Positions 54,152 through 63,775 are shown, numbered from the stretch's first letter. The stretch: 64,000 bases of DNA from JAGOEY01 sp017997515 (GCA_026314275.1 CP111109.1:2728001-2792000); one strand, 5' to 3'. The notes: a model not told the origin generated them from the sequence alone. A program made the numbers and translations.

Positions 54152-54586
54152 ATGGCCACCTTCCGCACTTCACGCAACATCCCGGCAACGGTGGAGCAGG
54201 TCTTTGCCGCGATGGCCAACCCGCAGCGGTTGGTCCGCTGGTGGGGGCCCGCAGGGTTCACCAACACCTCCCATGTGTGTGAGTTCCAACCCGGTGGGCG
54301 CTGGTCTTTCACCATGGTGGGCCCCGACGGCAGCCAGTACCCCAACGAATGTGTGTTTGCCGAGATTGACGCACCGAGCAGGCTGGTCATCCGGCATGTG
54401 TGTGAGCCGCTGTTTGGCCTGGCTATCACGTTGGCACCCTCGGCCACCGGCACCACGGTGGCGTGGGAGCAGGTCTTCGACAATGCCGACGTGGCGCGCC
54501 AAGTGGCGCACATCGTGGAGCCCGCGAACGAGCAAAACCTGGACCGGCTGGCTGCGGAGGTGCTGCGCCAGCCTGCGGGTGTCTAG
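54152..54586 (+). CDS. SRPBCC (AHSA1-like) protein
   Basis: 144 residues from ATG 54152, 6 nt after GGAG. START-like hydrophobic-pocket fold: TFRTSRNIPATVEQVFAAMANPQRLVRWWGPAGFTNT, GGRWSFTMVGPDG, CVFAEIDAPSRLVIRHV and GTTVAWEQVFDN. These proteins carry small hydrophobic ligands; physiological role unknown. A lone gene between repeat and flavin reductase. Confidence 0.9.
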   Translation: MATFRTSRNIPATVEQVFAAMANPQRLVRWWGPAGFTNTSHVCEFQPGGRWSFTMVGPDGSQYPNECVFAEIDAPSRLVIRHVCEPLFGLAITLAPSATGTTVAWEQVFDNADVARQVAHIVEPANEQNLDRLAAEVLRQPAGV

Positions 54587-54601
54587 AGGCACACTAGCCC
54601 C

Positions 54602-55201
54602 ATGCACTTCTACCGCCCCTCCGAAGGCCACGGCCTGCGCCATGACCCGTTTAACGCCATCGTCGGGCCCCGGCCCATCGGCTGGATTGCATCGCAGGAC
54701 GGGCAAGGCCGCCGCAACCTGGCGCCCTACAGTTTTTTCAACGCCTTCAACTACGTGCCGCCCATCGTGGGTTTTGCCAGCATCGGCGCCAAGGACACGC
54801 TGCGCAATGTGCGCGAGACGGGGGAGTTCAGCTGGAACCTGGCCACCCGGGCACTGGCCGAGCGTATGAACCAGAGCTGTGCGGCGGTGCCGCCCGAGGT
54901 GGACGAGTTCGTGCTGGCAGGCCTGACCCCCGTAGCCTCACGCGAGATCGCCGTGCCGCGCGTGGCCGAGAGCCCGGTGTCGTTTGAATGCCGTGTCAGC
55001 CAGATCGTGCAGCTGCAGGGCGCCGCTGGGAACACAGTGGAAACCTGGCTGGTGCTGGGTGAGGTGGTGGCCGTACATATCGCCCAGGCGCTGCTGCGCG
55101 ACGGGGTGTACGACACCGCTGCGGCCCACCCGATCCTGCGGGGCGGTGGGGCAGGGGACTATTTCGAGCTGGGCGAGCGCTTCGTGATGCGCCGGCCCTG
55201 A
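54602..55201 (+). CDS. Flavin reductase-like FMN-binding protein
   Basis: 199 residues with split-barrel FMN fold: DPFNAIVGPRPIGWIASQDGQGRRNLAPYSFFNAFNYVPPIVGF, FSWNLATRALAERMNQ and ESPVSFECRVSQIVQL. Related proteins reduce flavin with NAD(P)H or act as components of oxygenases. It follows the SRPBCC gene by 15 nt and ends before a strong terminator. Substrate unknown. Confidence 0.92.
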   Translation: MHFYRPSEGHGLRHDPFNAIVGPRPIGWIASQDGQGRRNLAPYSFFNAFNYVPPIVGFASIGAKDTLRNVRETGEFSWNLATRALAERMNQSCAAVPPEVDEFVLAGLTPVASREIAVPRVAESPVSFECRVSQIVQLQGAAGNTVETWLVLGEVVAVHIAQALLRDGVYDTAAAHPILRGGGAGDYFELGERFVMRRP

Positions 55202-55224
55202 ATTTCAAAGGCCAGAATGGCAAA

Positions 55225-55247
55225 ACGCCCAGGTTCTGCCTGGGCGT
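55225..55247. terminator. Bidirectional terminator between flavin reductase and dctA
   Basis: ACGCCCAGG (55225-55233) and CCTGGGCGT (55239-55247) form a perfect 9-bp stem with a 5-nt loop. On the minus strand (dctA) it is followed by TTTT, on the plus strand by TGT, so it serves mostly dctA. Confidence 0.85.
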
Positions 55248-55273
55248 TGTGCTATCAAATCAATACTTCAGGC

Positions 55274-56629
55274 TCAAGGATGGCCGGATGTATCCATCGT
55301 GGCTGTCTTGGCGTCCAGCAGCAGCTCGGGCTCCTGCTCGTCCACCCAGGTGCGGTTGTTCAGACGGGCGTCGAGCTGCTCGGTGTTCAGGTCACCCGTC
55401 CACTTGGCCACCACCAGCGTGGCCACGCCGTTGCCGATCAGGTTGGTCAGCGCGCGGGCTTCGGACATGAAGCGGTCAATGCCCAGGATGAGGGTGAGGC
55501 CCACCACCGGCACGGTGCCCACGGCCGACAGTGTGGCGGCCAGCACGATGAAGCCGCTGCCGGTGATGCCCGCCGCGCCCTTGGAGGTGAGCAGCAGCAC
55601 GGCCAGCAGGGTGATCTCCTGCATCAGCGTCATGGGGGTGTTGGTGGCCTGGGCGATAAAGACCGCCGCCATGGTCAGGTAGATGCTGGTGCCGTCGAGG
55701 TTGAACGAATAACCGGTGGGAATCACCAGGCCCACAGTGGACTTCTTGGCACCCAGGTTTTCCATCTTTTCCATCATGCGGGGCAGCACCGATTCACTCG
55801 ACGAGGTGCCCAGCACGATCAGCAGTTCTTCCTTGATGTACTTGATGAACTTCCAGATCGAAAAACCGTGGAAACGGGCAATACCCCCCAGCACCACAAA
55901 GATGAACAACACACAGGTGAAGTAGAACGCAAACATCAGGTGTGCCAACGACAGCAGGGTGCCCACGCCGTATTTACCGATGGTGAAGGCCATGGCACCA
56001 AATGCACCGATGGGGGCGACCTTCATGATGTAACCCACCATGGTGAAGAACACATGCGAGGTTTTCTCGATCAGGTCGAACACCATGGTGCCACGCCCGC
56101 CAAAGCGGTGCAGCGCAAAACCGAACATCACGGCGATCAGCAGCACTTGCAGGATCTCGTTCTGCGCAAAGGCACCCACCAGTGAGGTCGGGATGATGTT
56201 CATCAGGAAGTCTGACGTGCTGGCCATCTTGCCAGGGCCGGTGTAGGCCGCGATGGAGCTCATGTTGAGTGATGCCGGGTCCACATTCATGCCTGCACCG
56301 GGCTTCATGATGTTGACGACCACCAGGCCGATCACCAGCGCAATGGTGCTGACCACTTCAAAGTACAGCAGAGCCAGGCCACCGGTGCGGCCGACTTTCT
56401 TCATGTCTTCCATGCCGGCGATGCCTACCACCACGGTGCAGAAGATGATGGGCGCAATGATCATCTTGATCAGCTTCACGAAGCCATCACCCAGCGGCTT
56501 CATCTGCTCGCCCAAAGCGGGGTAGAAGTGGCCCAGCAGAACGCCGAGCACCACGGCGGTGAGGACCTGGACGTACAGCGACCGGTAGATGGGCAGTTTC
56601 TTGGGGCTTGTCTCTGTTGGTGATGACAT
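55274..56629 (-). CDS. dctA: C4-dicarboxylate transporter DctA
   Basis: 451 residues, DAACS family, sodium- or proton-coupled importer of succinate, fumarate and malate. IYRSLYVQVLTAVVLGVLLGHFYP, the HP loops with LGTSSSESVLPRMMEKMENLG and VIPTGYSFNLDGTSIYLTMAAVF, and LVATLSAVGTVPVVGL-like terminal helix (ATLSAVGTVPVVGLTLILGIDRFMSEARALTNLIGNGVA) are typical. An AAGGGTTTTCCCTT motif lies 47-62 nt upstream. Confidence 0.97.
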   Translation of the reverse strand: MSSPTETSPKKLPIYRSLYVQVLTAVVLGVLLGHFYPALGEQMKPLGDGFVKLIKMIIAPIIFCTVVVGIAGMEDMKKVGRTGGLALLYFEVVSTIALVIGLVVVNIMKPGAGMNVDPASLNMSSIAAYTGPGKMASTSDFLMNIIPTSLVGAFAQNEILQVLLIAVMFGFALHRFGGRGTMVFDLIEKTSHVFFTMVGYIMKVAPIGAFGAMAFTIGKYGVGTLLSLAHLMFAFYFTCVLFIFVVLGGIARFHGFSIWKFIKYIKEELLIVLGTSSSESVLPRMMEKMENLGAKKSTVGLVIPTGYSFNLDGTSIYLTMAAVFIAQATNTPMTLMQEITLLAVLLLTSKGAAGITGSGFIVLAATLSAVGTVPVVGLTLILGIDRFMSEARALTNLIGNGVATLVVAKWTGDLNTEQLDARLNNRTWVDEQEPELLLDAKTATMDTSGHP

Positions 56630-56675
56630 AGGGGTACCTTGTGGTGTGATGGATTTCAGGTGGAACGACTGTAGT

Positions 56676-56691
56676 TAAGGGTTTTCCCTTA
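56676..56691. promoter_or_regulatory. AAGGGTTTTCCCTT palindrome before dctA
   Basis: A palindrome 47 nt from the dctA start. It is the same 13-bp motif, in reverse, as at 48708-48723. It is the only notable site in the 255-nt gap 56630-56884 between dctA and urtA; no gene is seen there. Confidence 0.4.
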
Positions 56692-56884
56692 TCAATTGTG
56701 TAAACCCACATGCAAACCCGGGGTGGGTGGAGGGGTCCATCGGCGGTGGCCATGTACGCCACCCGGCGTATTTCCCACAAGGGCGGTGCTCTCCAGAATC
56801 AGCCCATCGCTAGGAAAAAGCTTGCCGGGTGTCTCCGGCAGCAGCCAGCGAAGGATGTTTTTCTCAACTTCTGGAGCAGCACAC

Positions 56885-58144
56885 ATGCAAGGTCAATTCA
56901 CCCTCAAGGCGGTATCAGCTGCCGTCGTTCTGGCAGGCCTGGGCCTGACCGCCCACGCCCAAGAGACCATCAAGGTGGGCGTGTTGCACAGCCTGTCCGG
57001 CACCATGGCCATTTCTGAAACGGTGTTGAAAGACACTGTGCTGATGACCATCGACGAAATCAACGCCAAGGGCGGCGTGATGGGCAAGAAGCTGGAACCC
57101 GTGGTGGTGGACATTGCGTCCAACTGGCCCCTGGCCGCTGAAAAGGCCAAACAACTGGTGAGCCAGGACAAGGTTGCCGTGACCTTCGGCTGCTGGACCT
57201 CGTCGTGCCGCAAGTCAGTGCTGCCGGTGTACGAAGAAGCCAACTCGCTCTTGTACTACCCCGTGCAGTACGAAGGTGAAGAGCTGTCCAAAAACGTGTT
57301 CTACACGGGTGCTGCGCCCAACCAGCAGGCCATCCCTGCGGTGGACTACCTGATGAGCAAGGCCGGTGGTGGCGCCAAGCGCTGGGTGCTGCTGGGCACC
57401 GACTATGTGTACCCCCGCACCACCAACAAGATCCTGCGCGCCTACCTGAAGAGCAAGGGTGTGGCCGACAAGGACATCGACGAAAAATATACCCCGTTTG
57501 GCCACGCCGACTACCAAACCATCGTGGCCGACATCAAGAAGTTCTCCGCCGGTGGCAAGACGGCTGTGGTGTCCACCATCAACGGTGACTCCAACGTGCC
57601 TTTCTACAAAGAGCTGGGCAACGCAGGCCTGAAGGCCAAGGACGTGCCTGTTGTCGCCTTCTCGGTGGGTGAAGAAGAGCTGCGCGGTGTGGACGCCAAG
57701 CCGCTGGTCGGCCACCTGGCTGCATGGAACTACTTCATGTCGCTGAAGAACCCGGACAACACCGCGTTCATCAAGAAGTGGAGCGAGTACGCCAAGGCCA
57801 AGAACATCCCTGGCCACAAGGACAAACCCCTGACCAACGACCCGATGGAAGCCACCTACATCGGTATCAACATGTGGAAACAGGCTGTTGAAAAAGCCAA
57901 GTCCACCGACCCTGAAAAAGTCATCGCCGCCATGGCCGGCCAGACCTTCAAGGCACCGTCGGGCATTGTCAGCAAGATGGACGAGAAGAACCACCACCTG
58001 CACAAGTCGGTGTTCATCGGCGAAATCAAGCCTGACGGCCAGTTCAACGTGGTCTGGAAGACCCCCGGCCCTGTGAAGGCCAAGCCATGGTCTCCGTTCA
58101 TCGAAGGCAATGACAAGAAGAAGGACGAACCCGAGAAGAAGTAA
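56885..58144 (+). CDS. urtA: Urea ABC transporter substrate-binding protein UrtA
   Basis: 419 residues from ATG 56885, with a signal peptide ending TAHAQE; the upstream open frame has no natural start. Motifs: TIKVGVLHSLSGTMAISETVLKDTVLMTIDEINAKGG, VAVTFGCWTSSCRKSVLPVYEEANSLLYYPVQYEGEE and NDPMEATYIGINMWKQAVEKA, characteristic of urea/short amide binding proteins (FmdD/UrtA). First gene of urtABCDE, 254 nt before urtB. Confidence 0.97.
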   Translation: MQGQFTLKAVSAAVVLAGLGLTAHAQETIKVGVLHSLSGTMAISETVLKDTVLMTIDEINAKGGVMGKKLEPVVVDIASNWPLAAEKAKQLVSQDKVAVTFGCWTSSCRKSVLPVYEEANSLLYYPVQYEGEELSKNVFYTGAAPNQQAIPAVDYLMSKAGGGAKRWVLLGTDYVYPRTTNKILRAYLKSKGVADKDIDEKYTPFGHADYQTIVADIKKFSAGGKTAVVSTINGDSNVPFYKELGNAGLKAKDVPVVAFSVGEEELRGVDAKPLVGHLAAWNYFMSLKNPDNTAFIKKWSEYAKAKNIPGHKDKPLTNDPMEATYIGINMWKQAVEKAKSTDPEKVIAAMAGQTFKAPSGIVSKMDEKNHHLHKSVFIGEIKPDGQFNVVWKTPGPVKAKPWSPFIEGNDKKKDEPEKK

Positions 58145-58398
58145 CACCCCCAGGCTTCGCGGACTTCGTTCCGCTACTCCTACCCCCTTGCAGGGGGCCA
58201 CACCAGCGGCCTGGCAGAGCCAGTTCCGCGGTGTTTGCTGGAAGGGGGAAGGGGAGCCGTGCCGTTTCATGCGGCGGGTTTTTTGTCTTTCTCCCTCTCC
58301 CTCTGGGAGAGGGGTGGGGTGAGGGCCAGCGTCCCTCACCGCCTGTATTTCGTGTGTCTTGCCTTTGTGTGCTGCAAGACCTTTTCCGGAGAATCCCG
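58145..58398 (+). repeat. urtA-urtB spacer with extragenic repeats
   Basis: 254 nt without a gene. It holds a CCCCCAGGCTTCGCGGACTT block (58147-58167), a CCCCCTTGCAGGGGG hairpin (58182-58196) and a CCTCTCCCTCTGGGAGAGG hairpin (58295-58314), the kind of intergenic repeat found in many beta-proteobacteria. It could partly attenuate urtB transcription relative to urtA. Confidence 0.55.
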
Positions 58399-59982
58399 TT
58401 GTTAATCCACCGCTGGCTTTCAACTGTCTTTGTGGCGCTGCTGTGGCTCGCTGCACCGGCACACGCCCTGACGGCGTCCGAGGCCCAGGCGATTGCCGTG
58501 GGCGAAACCGAAGAGCGTGTTGTGGCGCTGAACCTGGCGGTTCAAACGGCCGATGGCCGCACGGCGGCTTTTATCCAGGCGCTGTCGGACGATGCCGTCC
58601 GCATCGCTGGTGCCAAGGTGTTCATCATCAAGGACGACAAGGGTTACGACCCCGTGACCGGTACCGAAGTGCGGCTGCCCGACGACGCGGAAGACGTCAT
58701 CAACAACAACATGATGCGGGGCGCGCTGGAGACGGCGCTGGCCGCGCTCAGTCTGTCCAGCCCTGACGACAAGGTGCGCGCAGCAGCGGTACAGACGCTG
58801 CTGAAAGAGCCCGATGAGGCGCGCCTGCCCATCATCGACAAAGCGCTGGCCGCAGAAACCAATGAGAAGATCAAGGTTCAGCTTGAAGTGGCCCGTGCCA
58901 CCACACTCCTGGCCAGCAGCGAACAGCCGCGCCGCCTGCAAGCCGCTGTTGACCTCGGCAAAAGCCGCAGCCCTGACATCAAGCTGCTCCTGAGCGAGCG
59001 CCTGCAGGTGGAGACCGATGCTGCAGTCAAGGCACAAATTCAGGCCTCGCTCAAAACCATCGAAGGCACGCTGGTCTGGGGTGAACGCCTGGGCGTGATT
59101 TTCAGCGGTATCAGCCTGGGCTCGATCCTGTTGCTGGTGGCTCTGGGCCTGGCCATCACCTATGGGCTGATGGGTGTGATCAACATGGCGCACGGCGAGC
59201 TGATGATGATTGGGGCCTATGCCACCTACCTCATGCAGGGTGTGTTCCAGCGTTACTTCCCCGGTGCATTTGACTGGTACCTGATTGCTGCCATTCCCGT
59301 CGCTTTCATGGCGTCCGCGCTGGTGGGTGTGGTGCTGGAGCGCACGGTGATCCGTTTCCTCTACGGCCGTCCGCTGGAGACCCTGCTGGCCACCTGGGGT
59401 ATCAGCCTGATCCTGATGCAGCTGGTGCGCAGCATCTTTGGTGCACAAAACGTGGGGGTGGAAAACCCGTCGTGGATGAGTGGTGGCCTGCAGGTGCTGC
59501 CCAACCTCATGCTGCCGTGGAACCGCATTTTTATTCTGGTGTTTGCCGGCCTGGTGCTGCTGGGTGTGTCACTCATGATCAGCAAGACACGCCTGGGCCT
59601 GTTTGTGCGCGGTGTCACACAAAACCGGCCCATCGCCTCGTGTATGGGCGTCAACACCGCGCGTATCGACACCTATGCATTTGCACTCGGCTCGGGCATC
59701 GCAGGCCTGGCCGGTTGTGCACTGAGCCAGGTGGGTAACGTGGGGCCGGACTTAGGCCAGAGCTACATCGTGGACTCGTTTCTGGTGGTGGTGCTGGGCG
59801 GTGTGGGTCAGCTGGCGGGCACGGTGTATGCCGCGTTTGGCCTGGGCATTCTCAACAAGTTTCTCGAAGGCTGGGCTGGCGCAGTGCTGGCCAAGATTGC
59901 GGTGCTGCTGTTCATCGTGGTCTTTATCCAAAAACGACCCCAAGGTATTTTCGCCATGAAGGGCCGGAGCGCTGAAGCATGA
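58399..59982 (+). CDS. urtB: Urea ABC transporter permease UrtB
   Basis: 527 residues from TTG 58399, chosen because GGAGA lies 7 nt before and the signal-like MLIHRWLSTVFVALLW begins there. Unlike plain LivH permeases it has a periplasmic N-terminal domain of about 210 residues (VFIIKDDKGYDPVTGTEV, ARLPIIDKALAAETNEKIKVQLE), a known feature of UrtB. The membrane domain follows (ALGLAITYGLMGVINMAHGELMMIGAY, RPIASCMGVNTARIDTYAFALGSG). It overlaps urtC by 4 bases. Confidence 0.95.
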   Translation: MLIHRWLSTVFVALLWLAAPAHALTASEAQAIAVGETEERVVALNLAVQTADGRTAAFIQALSDDAVRIAGAKVFIIKDDKGYDPVTGTEVRLPDDAEDVINNNMMRGALETALAALSLSSPDDKVRAAAVQTLLKEPDEARLPIIDKALAAETNEKIKVQLEVARATTLLASSEQPRRLQAAVDLGKSRSPDIKLLLSERLQVETDAAVKAQIQASLKTIEGTLVWGERLGVIFSGISLGSILLLVALGLAITYGLMGVINMAHGELMMIGAYATYLMQGVFQRYFPGAFDWYLIAAIPVAFMASALVGVVLERTVIRFLYGRPLETLLATWGISLILMQLVRSIFGAQNVGVENPSWMSGGLQVLPNLMLPWNRIFILVFAGLVLLGVSLMISKTRLGLFVRGVTQNRPIASCMGVNTARIDTYAFALGSGIAGLAGCALSQVGNVGPDLGQSYIVDSFLVVVLGGVGQLAGTVYAAFGLGILNKFLEGWAGAVLAKIAVLLFIVVFIQKRPQGIFAMKGRSAEA

Positions 59983-61118
59983 CCCATTCCGTTCAACTCC
60001 CGGCCAAAGGGCCGCTGATGACCCGCTCCGGCTGGAGCGCCTACATCACCGCAGTGATCGTGGTCTGTGCACTGGCTCCAGTGCTCAACCTGATGGTGCC
60101 GCAGGACAGCATCTTCCACATGAGCGACTTTTATGTGGGGCTGCTGGGCAAGATCATGTGTTACGCCATCTGCGCATTGGCGATGGACCTGATCTGGGGC
60201 TACACCGGCATTCTGTCGCTGGGCCATGGGCTGTTCTTTGCCCTCGGCGGCTACATGATGGGTATGTACCTCATGCGCCAGATCGGCACCGACGGCAACT
60301 ACCAAAGTGCGCTGCCCGACTTCATGGTGTTTCTGGACTGGAAGGAGCTGCCCTGGCACTGGGTGGGCAGTGACTCCTTCATTTTCCAGATGCTGATGGT
60401 CATTTTGGTGCCCGGTCTGCTGGCTTTTGTGTTCGGTTACTTCGCCTTCCGTTCGCGTATCAAGGGTGTGTATTTCTCCATCATCACCCAGGCGCTGACC
60501 TTTGCCGCGATGCTGCTGTTCTTCCGCAACGAAACCGGTTTTGGCGGCAACAACGGCTTCACCGACTTCAAACGGATTCTGGGCATCCCGATTGCCACAC
60601 CGTCGATGCGGATGACACTGTTTGTGCTGACCGGGCTGACGCTGCTGGGCTTCCTGCTGTTTGCCAAATGGCTGGTGGGCTCTAAATACGGCCGCGTGTT
60701 GCAGGCCATCCGCGACGCCGAAACACGGGTCATGTTTTCGGGCTACTCACCGATTGGCTACAAGCTGTCGATCTGGGTGATCTCGGCCGTGATGTGTGGT
60801 GTGGCCGGGGCGCTGTATGTGCCGCAGGTCGGCATCATCAACCCGAGCGAGATGAGCCCGGCCAACTCGATCGAGATCGCCATCTGGGCGGCAGTGGGTG
60901 GGCGCGCCACACTCATCGGGCCGATCCTCGGTGCCTTTATCGTCAACGGTGCCAAGAGCTGGTTGACCGTGGCCTACCCGGAATACTGGTTGTACTTCCT
61001 GGGCGCGTTGTTCATTGGTGTCACGTTGTTCCTGCCCGATGGCGTGGTGGGGCTCTACCGCAAAGTCATGGCAAAAATCTCGGCCAAAAAATCGGCTAAC
61101 AAAGGAGGTCGCGCATGA
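59979..61118 (+). CDS. urtC: Urea ABC transporter permease UrtC
   Basis: 379 residues, LivM-type permease. Membrane helices with IWGYTGILSLGHGLFFALGGYMMGMY, NGFTDFKRILG insertion typical of UrtC, and VMCGVAGALYVPQVGIINPSEMSPANSIEIAIWAAVGGRATLIGPILGAF. The 4-base overlaps with urtB and urtD show coupling. Confidence 0.96.
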   Translation: MTHSVQLPAKGPLMTRSGWSAYITAVIVVCALAPVLNLMVPQDSIFHMSDFYVGLLGKIMCYAICALAMDLIWGYTGILSLGHGLFFALGGYMMGMYLMRQIGTDGNYQSALPDFMVFLDWKELPWHWVGSDSFIFQMLMVILVPGLLAFVFGYFAFRSRIKGVYFSIITQALTFAAMLLFFRNETGFGGNNGFTDFKRILGIPIATPSMRMTLFVLTGLTLLGFLLFAKWLVGSKYGRVLQAIRDAETRVMFSGYSPIGYKLSIWVISAVMCGVAGALYVPQVGIINPSEMSPANSIEIAIWAAVGGRATLIGPILGAFIVNGAKSWLTVAYPEYWLYFLGALFIGVTLFLPDGVVGLYRKVMAKISAKKSANKGGRA

Positions 61119-61990
61119 CCCCCGATCTGATGGAAAGTGGTGTAGAGCGCTTCACCAAAAACGCGCTGGCGCCCGTGGTGGGCAGCACCGAGTCGGGTGG
61201 GCGCAGCGCCGGTTATGGCCGCGTGGCCCAGGCCGGTGAAGTGGACGTGACCCATGGCCGTATCCTCTACCTCGAAGATGTGAACGTGAGTTTTGACGGC
61301 TTCAAGGCCATCAACAACCTTTCGCTCGACATTGCACCGGGTGAATTGCGCTGCATCATCGGCCCCAATGGCGCGGGCAAGACCACGATGATGGACATCA
61401 TCACCGGCAAAACCCGGCCCAACAGTGGCACCGTTTTCTTCGGCTCCACCATCGACTTGTTGCGCTACAAGGAACCCGAGATTGCCCAGCTGGGTATTGG
61501 CCGCAAGTTCCAGAAACCCACGGTGTTCGAGCAGCTCACTGTGTTTGAAAACCTGGAGCTGGCGCTCAAGACCGACAAGGGGGTGAAGGCGTCGATGATG
61601 TTTAAGCTCGACTCGGCGCAAAGCGACCGGCTGGCCGACATCCTGCACACCATCCACCTGGCCGACCATGTCACCCGCCAGTCCGGCAACCTCAGCCACG
61701 GGCAGAAGCAATGGCTTGAAATTGGCATGCTGCTGATGCAAGACCCCAAGCTGCTGCTGCTCGACGAACCCGTGGCCGGCATGACGGACGAAGAAACCGC
61801 CCGCACCGCCGAGCTGTTCCTCACACTGAAGGGCAAACATTCGCTGATGGTGGTGGAGCACGACATGAGCTTCATCCGCACCATCAGCGAGATCGTCACC
61901 GTGCTGTGTGATGGCTCGGTGCTGGCCCAGGGCACGCTCGATGAAGTGCAGGCGGATGAGCGAGTGATCGAAGTTTATTTGGGCCGCTGA
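61115..61990 (+). CDS. urtD: Urea ABC transporter ATPase UrtD
   Basis: 291 residues, LivG-type ATPase. Walker A IIGPNGAGKTTMMDIITG, Q-loop, ABC signature LSHGQKQWLEIGMLLMQDPKLLLLDEPVAGM, and H-loop (MVVEHDMSFIR). An N-terminal extension of about 45 residues precedes the domain (FTKNALAPVVGSTESGGRSAG), longer than usual; a later start is possible. Overlaps urtC by 4 bases. Confidence 0.96.
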   Translation: MTPDLMESGVERFTKNALAPVVGSTESGGRSAGYGRVAQAGEVDVTHGRILYLEDVNVSFDGFKAINNLSLDIAPGELRCIIGPNGAGKTTMMDIITGKTRPNSGTVFFGSTIDLLRYKEPEIAQLGIGRKFQKPTVFEQLTVFENLELALKTDKGVKASMMFKLDSAQSDRLADILHTIHLADHVTRQSGNLSHGQKQWLEIGMLLMQDPKLLLLDEPVAGMTDEETARTAELFLTLKGKHSLMVVEHDMSFIRTISEIVTVLCDGSVLAQGTLDEVQADERVIEVYLGR

Positions 61991-61992
61991 AC

Positions 61993-62685
61993 ATGCTGAA
62001 AGCCACCAACATCAACCAGTACTACGGCGGCTCGCACATCCTGCGGGACGTGAGCATCGACGCCCAGCTGGGCAAGGTCACCGTGCTGCTGGGCCGCAAC
62101 GGCGTGGGCAAAACCACGCTGCTCAAGTCGCTGATGGGCCTGGTGCCGATCAAGACCGGCAGCATCGAATTTGATGGCAAAGCCATCGAGCGGACCACAC
62201 CTTACGAACGCGCCCGCGCGGGTATCGGTTTTGTGCCCCAGGGCCGCGAGATTTTTGCCCGCCTCACGGTGGAAGAAAACCTGCGCATGGGCCTGGCCTA
62301 CAAAAGCGCCAGCACCCCGATCCCGGGTGAGTTGTACGAGCTGTTCCCGGTGCTCAAACAAATGCTGCACCGGCGTGGCGGCGACCTGTCCGGCGGGCAG
62401 CAGCAGCAGCTGGCCATTGCCCGCGCACTGGCCCCCGGCCCCAAGCTGCTGATCCTGGACGAACCCACCGAAGGTATCCAGCCCAGCATCATCAAGGACA
62501 TCGGTCGTGTCATTCGTATGCTGGCCGACCGCGGCACCATGGCCATCGTGCTGTGTGAGCAGTACTATGACTTTGCCGAAGAGCTGGCCGACGAATACAT
62601 CGTGATGGAGCGCGGTGAAGTGATAGCCAGCGGCAAAGGGGCCGACATGCAGGCCAACGGTGTGCGCAAGCTGGTGGCTATTTAA
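61993..62685 (+). CDS. urtE: Urea ABC transporter ATPase UrtE
   Basis: 230 residues, LivF-type ATPase. Walker A LLGRNGVGKTTLLKSLMG, GIGFVPQGREIFARLTVEENL, signature DLSGGQQQQLAIARALAPGPKLLILDEPTEGIQPSI. It starts 2 nt after urtD and completes the urea transporter. A dispersed repeat follows. Confidence 0.96.
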   Translation: MLKATNINQYYGGSHILRDVSIDAQLGKVTVLLGRNGVGKTTLLKSLMGLVPIKTGSIEFDGKAIERTTPYERARAGIGFVPQGREIFARLTVEENLRMGLAYKSASTPIPGELYELFPVLKQMLHRRGGDLSGGQQQQLAIARALAPGPKLLILDEPTEGIQPSIIKDIGRVIRMLADRGTMAIVLCEQYYDFAEELADEYIVMERGEVIASGKGADMQANGVRKLVAI

Positions 62686-62733
62686 AAATGATAGCTAGAC
62701 CCGACCGCTGAATGGGCGCTAGAGCACATTTTG
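62682..62733 (+). repeat. Dispersed palindromic repeat after urtE
   Basis: TTTAAAAATGATAGCTAGAC, then CCGACCGCTGAATGGGCGCT and AGAGCACATTTT. Its GGGCGCTAGAGCAC matches the copy at 20796-20846 exactly over 14 bases, and it overlaps the urtE stop codon. Confidence 0.7.
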
Positions 62734-62797
62734 GCTGTTAAACGGCTACGGTGCAGCCCCAGCCGTAACCCGCCCCATTCAACACACGGCCCAGGGT

Positions 62798-63775
62798 CTA
62801 GTCCATCACGATATTGGCGCGTTTGCCTGCCGCTTTGAACGTGGCAATTTCATCGACCACTTTGGCATTAAAGGCCGGTGCGTCCAGAAATCCCGGCTCC
62901 AGTCCGGCGGCCAGCATCTTTTCCTTCACATCCGGCAGCGCCATGATGGCGGCCAGTTCGCGGCCCAGCAGTTGCTGGATGGCGGCTGATGTGCCAGCGG
63001 GGGCGGCCAGGCCGTAGAAGCCGTCAAAGCTGGCCTTGCCCAGCTTCAGTTCACCCAGCGTGGGAACGTCGGGCAGGGCGCTGGCGCGCTGGACCGATGT
63101 CACGGCCAGTGGGCGCAGCTTGCCTGACTTGATGTGGGGACCGACGGACGGGATGGTGTCAATTGCATAGTGGATCTCGCCGCCCAGCAGCGCCATGGAT
63201 GCAGGCGCGCTGCCTTTGTAGGGCACGGCCAGCACTTTGATACCTGCTTCATGGGCCAACATTTCCCCCGCCAGATGCGGCGCGGAGCCGGTGCCGAAGG
63301 TGGCATAACCCAGCTCGCCGGGTTTGGATTTGCCCAGGGCCACCAGCTCGGCCAGGCTTTTGACCGGCGCGCTGGGGCCACTCACCAGCACCAGCGGCGC
63401 TTTCACCAGCAGGGCAATCAGCGCCAGGTCTTTCTGCGGGTCGTAGGGCATACGCTCCTTGAGGGCGGGCACCACGGTGTAGGTGGACGAGCCCGACACC
63501 ATCAGGGTGTAGCCGTCCGGCGCGGCCTTGGCCACCGCGTCGGCACCAATCATGGTGCTGGCGCCGGGCTTGTTGTCCACGATGACCGGCTGCCCCAGGC
63601 GGGCGGACAGTTTGTCGGCCACGGTGCGGGCCACCACGTCGGTAGCACCGCCAGGGCCGAAGGGCACCACGATTCGGATCGGTTTGCTGGGGTAAGTTTG
63701 CGCCTGGGCGTACGGTGCGGCAAGGGCCGCAGCGCAGAGGATGGACAGGTTCAGAACGTGGCGGCGTGAGGTCAT
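62798..63775 (-). CDS. Bug-family periplasmic solute-binding protein
   Basis: 325 residues with signal peptide (to about YAQAQT). Bug pattern: PIRIVVPFGPGGATDVVARTVADKLSARL, VIVDNKPGASTMIGADAV, LAELVALGKSKPGELGYATFGTGSAPHLAGEML and AVPYKGSAPASMALLGGEIHYAIDTIPSV. It resembles the 49881 protein only in family pattern. Likely under the LysR-type gene upstream on the same strand. Substrate unknown. Confidence 0.95.
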   Translation of the reverse strand: MTSRRHVLNLSILCAAALAAPYAQAQTYPSKPIRIVVPFGPGGATDVVARTVADKLSARLGQPVIVDNKPGASTMIGADAVAKAAPDGYTLMVSGSSTYTVVPALKERMPYDPQKDLALIALLVKAPLVLVSGPSAPVKSLAELVALGKSKPGELGYATFGTGSAPHLAGEMLAHEAGIKVLAVPYKGSAPASMALLGGEIHYAIDTIPSVGPHIKSGKLRPLAVTSVQRASALPDVPTLGELKLGKASFDGFYGLAAPAGTSAAIQQLLGRELAAIMALPDVKEKMLAAGLEPGFLDAPAFNAKVVDEIATFKAAGKRANIVMD

